From Flavobacteriales bacterium (lineage in GTDB: Bacteria; Bacteroidota; Bacteroidia; Flavobacteriales; BACL11): DNA of 11,390 nt. The stretch lies in NCBI GenBank assembly GCA_018664745.1, contig JABJNS010000078.1, positions 1-11,390 on the forward strand, in the 5' to 3' direction. The stretch's first letter is position 1, and every line of letters starts with the position of its first letter. The position numbers were made by a program, and so were the translations under genes. The notes under the pieces were generated by a model. That model searched no databases. It was not told the DNA's origin and saw nothing but the letters and a program-made list of their open reading frames with translations. This document shows, piece after piece, positions 7,420 through 11,390 of the stretch.

Positions 7420-7451
7420 CAAATTAAGAAGTTTTCTTTTACATTTGCAAA
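7420..7451 (-). promoter_or_regulatory. Putative gldB promoter
   Basis: On the minus strand, TTTG (7448-7451) is followed after exactly 20 bp by TTAATTTG (7420-7427), one mismatch from TAnnTTTG. The gldB ATG begins only 4 bases after this element, so a transcript from here would be leaderless or nearly so. The -33 TTTG is one half of the palindrome TTTGCAAA whose other half belongs to the nadE promoter. Confidence 0.45.
7440..7447 (+). promoter_or_regulatory. Putative -7 element of nadE
   Basis: TACATTTG is an exact match to the Bacteroidota -7 consensus TAnnTTTG. It ends 9 bases before the nadE ATG at 7457, implying a very short or absent 5' leader. No clear TTG is found 19-21 bp upstream, so the assignment rests on the -7 match and position. 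Confidence 0.45.
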
Positions 7452-7456
7452 CAATT

Positions 7457-8230
7457 ATGCAAACTACAGCAATAATAAATCACATTAGTGATTGGCTACT
7501 TACATATGCCCAAAACACGCATGTTAAAGGTTATGTAATTGGTATTTCTGGCGGGATTGATTCTGCAGTCACCTCAACTTTAGCCGCCAAAACAGGTTTA
7601 CCCTTACTTTGTGTAGAAATGCCTATTCATCAAGATAAAACACAAGTAGAAAGGGGACTAAAACATATTGCTTGGCTAAAAGCAAATTTTGAAAATGTGA
7701 GTACTGTGGAATTAGAACTCTCCTCTATTTTTGATGGCTTTATAAATCAACTTCCCTTAAAAGAAGAAAAACACGAACTAGCTTTAGTAAATACAAGAGC
7801 AAGATTAAGGATGACTACTCTCTATTATTTTGCGCAGGCCAACAACTCCTTAGTACTAGGAACTGGAAATAAAGTAGAAGATTTTGGAATTGGGTTCTTT
7901 ACCAAATATGGTGATGGAGGAGTAGATATTAGCCCCATTGCTGATTTACTAAAAACTGAAGTATATGCACTTGGAGAAGAGCTTGGTATAGATACTGACA
8001 TCCTAAGTGCACCTCCTACTGATGGGCTTTGGGGAGACGACAAAACAGATGAAGACCAAATAGGTGCAAGCTACCCTGAATTAGAATGGGCAATGGCTTT
8101 TGATGGTGATAAAAACACTCTTACTGCAAGAGAGAAACAAGTGTTTGACATTTACACTAAAATGAATAAAGCCAACCTGCATAAAATGCAACCCATCCCA
8201 GTTTGCAAAATACCCAACACGCTTAAGTAA
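7457..8230 (+). CDS. nadE: NH3-dependent NAD(+) synthetase
   Basis: Final step of NAD synthesis: ATP-dependent amidation of nicotinic acid adenine dinucleotide (family knowledge). From the ATG at 7457 it has 257 residues. The PP-loop SGGIDSA is at 31-37, NTRARLR at 112-118, GTGNKVED at 135-142, FTKYGDGGVDISP at 148-160, and PTDGLWGDDKTDED begins near 187. There is no N-terminal nitrilase-type glutaminase domain, so ammonia is the likely nitrogen donor. The frame can be extended to TTG at 7445, but that codon overlaps the putative -7 element, so ATG is preferred. Divergent from gldB with 41 bp between the start codons. No terminator is visible before the next gene. Confidence 0.95.
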   Translation: MQTTAIINHISDWLLTYAQNTHVKGYVIGISGGIDSAVTSTLAAKTGLPLLCVEMPIHQDKTQVERGLKHIAWLKANFENVSTVELELSSIFDGFINQLPLKEEKHELALVNTRARLRMTTLYYFAQANNSLVLGTGNKVEDFGIGFFTKYGDGGVDISPIADLLKTEVYALGEELGIDTDILSAPPTDGLWGDDKTDEDQIGASYPELEWAMAFDGDKNTLTAREKQVFDIYTKMNKANLHKMQPIPVCKIPNTLK

Positions 8231-8275
8231 TTTATTTTTACTAACTTAGCCCCATACTAACTAAAAATTAAGATC

Positions 8276-8593
8276 ATGGGAAATATGGAAAAACCCTTAA
8301 CATGGGGACTCGTAATTGTTTTATTAGGCTATTTATTTGTTATTAATTGTGAATGTGGTGAAGAAAGTACTTGCACACTAAACAATGGCTTTAATATAGG
8401 CTTTGAAGATGATGCAAAAGAGGTAAAGAAAGAAATAAAAGTAGAAATTCAAGTAGAAGATGAAAATCTTGATATAGACAGTATAGTAGATGCAGTACTT
8501 GAAGACATTGATATGGAGAGTGATGTTGACACCCTAATTGAAATTAATATTGATTTAACTGAGGATGCCAAAGAAGAAACAACTGAAGGATAA
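8276..8593 (+). CDS. Small acidic membrane-anchored hypothetical protein
   Basis: A 105-residue protein I do not recognise. It has a short N-terminus, one hydrophobic segment (about 9-24, LTWGLVIVLLGYLFVI), a cysteine cluster (Cys25, Cys27, Cys33) and then an extremely acidic tail: by my count about 27 Asp/Glu against 5 Lys after residue 28. The tail has an alternating hydrophobic/acidic pattern in IDSIVDAVLEDIDMESDVD. VINC at 22-25 is a poor lipobox because of Asn at -1, so lipidation is possible but unlikely. An ATG at 8285 would remove three residues. The gene starts 45 bp after nadE. TAACTTAG at 8242-8249 weakly resembles a -7 element, and a clear terminator follows the stop. The terminator, uninterrupted frame and membrane-segment-plus-acidic design argue that it is real. 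A secreted or surface Ca2+-binding or structural role would be guesswork. Confidence 0.7.
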   Translation: MGNMEKPLTWGLVIVLLGYLFVINCECGEESTCTLNNGFNIGFEDDAKEVKKEIKVEIQVEDENLDIDSIVDAVLEDIDMESDVDTLIEINIDLTEDAKEETTEG

Positions 8594-8614
8594 ATTATTC
8601 TTTTATAAGATATT

Positions 8615-8645
8615 AAAACCCATTCCGAAAAGAGTGGGTTTTTTA
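8615..8645 (+). terminator. Intrinsic terminator after the acidic protein gene
   Basis: An 11-bp stem pairs 8615-8625 (AAAACCCATTC) with 8632-8642 (GAGTGGGTTTT), with one G-T pair and a 6-base loop (CGAAAA). A run of six T follows (8639-8644). It begins 21 bp after the stop at 8593. Confidence 0.88.
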
Positions 8646-8659
8646 TTACATAAAGTAAG

Positions 8660-8848
8660 CACAAACAGTCTGCAGCAAATCCCGAACAGTAAAATAAACA
8701 GTACGAACAGTCTAAAAGTAATCCCGAACAGAAAAATAAACAGTACGAACAGTTGAAAAAACAGTACGAACAAAAAAATAAATGGTACGAACAGTCGAAA
8801 AAAGTGTACGAACAGTCTAAAAGTAATCCCGAACAAAAAATTAAACAC
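8660..8848. repeat. Nine-copy 21-bp tandem repeat (minisatellite)
   Basis: GAACA recurs with the G at 8684, 8705, 8726, 8747, 8768, 8789, 8810 and 8831, with a degenerate first copy (AAACA) at 8663. All intervals are exactly 21 bp. Units begin at 8660, 8681, 8702, 8723, 8744, 8765, 8786, 8807 and 8828. Two subtypes exist: type A (TACGAACAGTCTAAAAG..., copies 3 and 8 identical) and type B (CCCGAACAGAAAAATAAAC..., copies 2, 4 and 9), arranged A-B-A-B, three mixed copies, then A-B. There are no unique spacers, so it is not CRISPR. One plus-strand frame reads seven-residue units (YEQ/PEQ plus four polar residues) but has no start codon and a TAA in copy 2. Non-coding is the better reading. Confidence 0.92.
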
Positions 8849-8988
8849 CCAACAGCAATAGCGGACTTTTACTTATACCCCTGTGTCAATGTAACCCACC
8901 TCTAACTCCTCTAAGGTGGAGAATCCTAAAACAGGAGAGCAGCTAAAGGAAAAGATAGCCACACCTAAAGGCTCGCTATGACAGAAAG
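8849..8988. other. Non-coding remainder between tandem repeat and lnt terminator
   Basis: No credible gene. It holds inverted repeats CCACCT (8896-8901)/AGGTGG (8914-8919) with a 12-base loop, CTCCT (8906-8910)/AGGAG (8933-8937), and ATAGC with GCTAT within about 8955-8980. The first resembles the short palindromic intergenic elements common in Bacteroidota genomes. A plus-strand frame from 8895 to about 8980 translates to a polar, protein-like peptide (..ENPKTGEQLKEKIATPKGS..) before TGA. It lacks a start codon and could be gene debris or chance. Confidence 0.5.
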
Positions 8989-9020
8989 AAAAAAGCCCAA
9001 CAGCAATGTTAGGCTTTTTT
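8989..9020. terminator. Bidirectional terminator at the end of lnt
   Basis: AAAAAAGCC(C)AACA (8989-9002) pairs with TGTT(A)GGCTTTTTT (9007-9020), with one C-A mismatch and a GCAA tetraloop of GNRA type. A- and T-runs on both sides make it usable in either direction. The minus-strand use ends lnt, whose stop codon (9019-9021) overlaps the stem foot. The plus-strand use would stop read-through from the acidic-protein side. Confidence 0.85.
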
Positions 9021-10563
9021 ATTTCCTCAACTTCCCTTTTACAAAAGAAGTAATCATTAACATAAAGGCCACAAAAACTGAGAGCCTACCAATATAATCG
9101 CCAAACACACTATAAAAAGTAGTTTCATTATTCAATTCAACATCAGCAGCAATACAAATATCTTCATCCCAATTTGTACTTTCAAGCACTTCTCCTTTTG
9201 CATTAATCACACCAGAAATTCCTGTATTGGCCGATCGAATAATTGTTTTTCTTTGTTCAACTGCCCTTAGGCGAGCATAGGTAAAATGCTGCTTATAACC
9301 TGCCGTATTTTTCCACCAACCATCATTGGTAATAATAGCAATCAAGTTTGTATTTCCTTTTTGCAAATCGCCATAGATACTTTCATAGCAAATAAGTGGT
9401 GTAATTATTTTATCATCAATCATAAAATGATGTTTCTTATTATCACTCCCTAAGGAACCACTAATACCGCCCAAATCAACTGCTAAAGCTGCCAATTTAT
9501 CCAATACACTTGGGTAAGGCATTTTTTCTACCCCAGGCACTAGTTTTGTTTTATGATACACCTGAACCAAACCACTATCTGGAATAAAAATAGCTGAATT
9601 ATAAGCATCATAAAAAATACGCTCTTTTCTTATTTGGCGTGCAGTAGCTGTTTTGCTCTCGCCATGACCAAACATTTTATAAGTACTTGCCCCAACCAGA
9701 ATATTCAAATTAGGCAACTCTTTTTGCAATTCCCTGAACGCCCTGACGCTATAAGTCGCCTCAATTTTATTTTCCCAAATACCTTCCAACAAAGCTGTTT
9801 CTGGCCCTATTAAAAATTCAGTTTCTTGTGTAAGTTCAGTTTTTGCCAAAGCAATAAAATTGGACAATTGCTGTTCATATCCTACAGTAAATTTATCCGT
9901 ATAAGGATCAATATTAGGCTGTACAATTAATACTTTTAGCTTGGCATCACCTTCCTCATCAGGAATAAGAAAAAAAGAAGACAACAAAGGGATAATCATC
10001 ACAGCAAGAGGAAGAAACATTGCTTTAGTTGTTTTTATTTTTGATAAACGGAATAATAAAACATTCATTAATAGTACCCAAATAGTACCTCCTAAAACCC
10101 CTGTATATTCATACCACTGCACCACATCAGGCACACTAGCAAAGCCATTACCCAAAGTAAGCCAAGGCCAAGAAAGCTCCCAATTCAAATGCAAATACTC
10201 CATACTAACCCAAACCACTAACAGAGCTACATACCCTAAGCGATCCCTTGTATTTGCTTTTATTTTATGAAAAATATAAAATGCAGTTGCCATAAGTGTT
10301 GCGTTAACTAAAAAGGCAGCAATAGCCCCAAAGAGAGTTGCATGATACACCCAATAAGTAGTAATGGCATTAAAAATAAAAAAAGCTAAGAAAGCACACC
10401 AAAAGACAACTCTTCCTTTTTTAGGATGAGCTGATTTTTGCATCTCATCCTCCAACATTAATAAGGGAACAAAGGCAAAAAATAGTACAGGAAAAATGCC
10501 AATTTCTGGCCATGCAAATGCTAATAATAATCCGCTTAATAGTGCTAAAAATGATTTTTTCAT
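9019..10563 (-). CDS. lnt: Apolipoprotein N-acyltransferase
   Basis: Integral inner-membrane enzyme that adds the third acyl chain to the N-terminal cysteine of lipoproteins, using phospholipid as donor (family knowledge). The 514 residues comprise an N-terminal multi-span membrane half (hydrophobic stretches within about 4-35, 50-98, 108-120, 155-200) and a nitrilase-like periplasmic domain (about 208-475). The catalytic triad is Glu255 (GPETA), Lys338 (YHKTKLVP) and Cys392 (PLICYES), with Glu346 (PGVEKMPY) also conserved, so the enzyme appears active. A last membrane helix lies at about 488-507 and the basic end is KGKLRK. It starts at the ATG at 10563, divergent from pssA with 33 bp between. 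Confidence 0.95.
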   Translation of the reverse strand: MKKSFLALLSGLLLAFAWPEIGIFPVLFFAFVPLLMLEDEMQKSAHPKKGRVVFWCAFLAFFIFNAITTYWVYHATLFGAIAAFLVNATLMATAFYIFHKIKANTRDRLGYVALLVVWVSMEYLHLNWELSWPWLTLGNGFASVPDVVQWYEYTGVLGGTIWVLLMNVLLFRLSKIKTTKAMFLPLAVMIIPLLSSFFLIPDEEGDAKLKVLIVQPNIDPYTDKFTVGYEQQLSNFIALAKTELTQETEFLIGPETALLEGIWENKIEATYSVRAFRELQKELPNLNILVGASTYKMFGHGESKTATARQIRKERIFYDAYNSAIFIPDSGLVQVYHKTKLVPGVEKMPYPSVLDKLAALAVDLGGISGSLGSDNKKHHFMIDDKIITPLICYESIYGDLQKGNTNLIAIITNDGWWKNTAGYKQHFTYARLRAVEQRKTIIRSANTGISGVINAKGEVLESTNWDEDICIAADVELNNETTFYSVFGDYIGRLSVFVAFMLMITSFVKGKLRK

Positions 10564-10583
10564 ATTGGTTACAAATATTATGA

Positions 10584-10591
10584 TATTTTTG
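10584..10591 (+). promoter_or_regulatory. Putative -7 element of pssA
   Basis: TATTTTTG matches TAnnTTTG exactly and lies 5 bases before the pssA ATG (10597). A TTG at 10565-10567 is 16 bp upstream, slightly shorter than the usual spacing. A transcript from this element would be essentially leaderless. On the other strand, AATATTTG (10572-10579), 8 bases before the lnt ATG, is a weaker candidate for lnt. Confidence 0.4.
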
Positions 10592-10596
10592 CTGAT

Positions 10597-11316
10597 ATGA
10601 ATGCAATCAAAAGAAATATCCCAAATATAATTACTCTTGCTAACTTAACTTGCGGATTATTTGCAATTATTTTTGCTTTTCAAGGGGACTTAAAAGTGGC
10701 TTCCTTTTGTGTTTTTTTAGGTGCTTTTTTTGATTTTTTTGATGGACTTGCAGCTCGCCTTTTAAAAGTAAGCGGAGAGCTTGGCAAACAATTAGATTCT
10801 ATGGCCGATATGGTTACTTTTGGAGTAGCGCCAGGATTTATTCTTTACCACTGGATGTTTGATTTAAATCACCCCTATTTATTAGAAAAAAGCCAGTTAT
10901 ACGGATTCTTCTTTCCTGAATTATTTGCATTGTTGATTCCAATTTTATCAGCTTACCGTTTAGCAAATTTCAATATTGATACTAGGCAAACTACTTCCTT
11001 TATTGGTTTACCAACTCCTGCACTTGCAATATTTATTGCTTGCATTCCATTTATTAGTATTGACCAATTCCCAATCTTTTCCAACTTAACTTTCTTATCA
11101 ATTATTGCAATAATAATGCCTTTACTTTTAGTAGCTGAAATTCCTTTGTTTTCATTAAAGTTTAGCGCATCAGAAAACCTAACTTCTAGATTAAATATTT
11201 TCAGAATTACACTTATTTTAGCAGCAGTGATATTATTATTCGTTTTTCAGTTTGCTGCTATCCCATTTATTGTAATTTTGTACCTGATTTTATCACTATT
11301 AAATAATATACTATAA
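10597..11316 (+). CDS. pssA: CDP-diacylglycerol--serine O-phosphatidyltransferase
   Basis: Membrane enzyme that makes phosphatidylserine, precursor of phosphatidylethanolamine, from CDP-diacylglycerol and serine (family knowledge). The CDP-alcohol phosphotransferase signature DGx2ARx8Gx3Dx3D is complete: Asp49, Gly50, Ala53, Arg54, Gly63, Asp67 and Asp71. Around it are several hydrophobic segments (about 11-47, 72-88, 102-120, 130-155, 165-187, 200-237), typical of the type II enzyme of about 240 residues. The CDP-alcohol family includes other acceptors; length, motif context (NIITLANLTCG) and Bacteroidota precedent favour serine. purS follows after 2 bp, so the two are probably co-transcribed. 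Confidence 0.9.
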   Translation: MNAIKRNIPNIITLANLTCGLFAIIFAFQGDLKVASFCVFLGAFFDFFDGLAARLLKVSGELGKQLDSMADMVTFGVAPGFILYHWMFDLNHPYLLEKSQLYGFFFPELFALLIPILSAYRLANFNIDTRQTTSFIGLPTPALAIFIACIPFISIDQFPIFSNLTFLSIIAIIMPLLLVAEIPLFSLKFSASENLTSRLNIFRITLILAAVILLFVFQFAAIPFIVILYLILSLLNNIL

Positions 11317-11318
11317 TT

Positions 11319-11390
11319 ATGAAGTTCAGAGCTGAAATAAATGTAATGCCAATTAAATCGTTATTAGACCCACAAGGAAAAGCTGTATCA
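11319..11390 (+). CDS. purS: Phosphoribosylformylglycinamidine synthase subunit PurS, first 24 codons
   Basis: The ATG at 11319 opens MKFRAEINVMPIKSLLDPQG and runs to the window edge with no stop. The N-terminal strand and the xxPKxxxLDPQGKAV-type motif are characteristic of PurS, the small subunit of the PurL/PurQ/PurS complex of purine synthesis (family knowledge). Only 24 residues are visible, but this is the most conserved part of an approximately 80-residue protein. It starts 2 bp after the pssA stop. Confidence 0.85.
   Translation, partial: MKFRAEINVMPIKSLLDPQGKAVS

Noticed and set aside
7416..7454. TTG-initiated longer forms of GldB (from 7454) and NadE (from 7445)
   Set aside because: They would make the two divergent genes overlap at their 5' ends and destroy the promoter elements. 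ATG starts at 7415 and 7457 fit the signal segment and the family length.
7825..8043. Minus-strand frame inside nadE
   Set aside because: Antisense shadow of the conserved nadE catalytic region; Ser/Pro-rich with no recognisable features.
8565..8756. Plus-strand 63-codon frame across the terminator and the first repeats
   Set aside because: It overlaps the end of the acidic protein gene and reads through a clear terminator hairpin. The repeated asparagine/serine peptide is a product of the 21-bp period.
8603..8848. Minus-strand 81-codon open frame of repeated LFV-type heptads through the tandem repeat
   Set aside because: It is open only because the A-rich repeat lacks stops in that frame. 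Its composition (Phe, Leu, Ile) follows from base bias, and no family resemblance or promoter is seen.
8660..8848. CRISPR array
   Set aside because: Units are contiguous 21-bp tandem copies with no unique spacers, and no cas gene is present.
9941..10270. Plus-strand frame inside lnt
   Set aside because: Antisense shadow of the lnt membrane domain; no promoter or family resemblance.

Overview
This AT-rich window reads as chromosomal core sequence of a Bacteroidota bacterium, most likely a flavobacterium-like member. The evidence is the gldB and gldC gliding-motility genes, a division/cell-wall (dcw) cluster of Bacteroidota type (mraZ, rsmH, a short FtsL-like protein, a PASTA-tailed FtsI, murE), and promoter elements of the Bacteroidota type (TTG and TAnnTTTG). 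No mobile element, tRNA, rRNA or CRISPR array is visible.

Layout. From 4545 down to 1 the minus strand carries mraZ, rsmH, ftsL-like, ftsI and murE (murE is cut by the window edge). Every junction overlaps by 1 to 23 bp, so this looks like one translationally coupled operon. Its control region (about 4546-4715) holds three TGGGA-like boxes spaced exactly 10 bp apart, the expected operator for MraZ. Divergent from it, the plus strand has an alpha/beta hydrolase and engB (4716-6083). engB converges on gldC and gldB (minus, 6076-7415), with the stop codons overlapping by 8 bp. nadE (plus, 7457-8230) is divergent from gldB across only 41 bp. A small acidic membrane-anchored protein of unknown function (8276-8593) follows and ends in a clear terminator. 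A 425-bp non-coding stretch (8594-9018) contains nine exact-period 21-bp tandem repeats, inverted repeats and a bidirectional terminator. lnt (minus, 9019-10563) and pssA (plus, 10597-11316) are divergent across 33 bp, and the start of purS (11319 onward) closes the window.

Functional picture: peptidoglycan synthesis and septation (mraZ to murE), ribosome assembly (rsmH, engB), gliding/envelope function (gldB, gldC), NAD synthesis (nadE), phospholipid and lipoprotein maturation (pssA, lnt) and purine synthesis (purS). These are ordinary housekeeping genes. I do not see a new multi-gene system. The items most worth a second look are the 21-bp repeat tract and its neighbourhood, the unrecognised acidic protein beside it, the MraZ operator, the apparent lack of a lipobox in GldB, and the very compact divergent promoters. 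Several start codons were moved inward from TTG or GTG to ATG, for reasons given in the entries.
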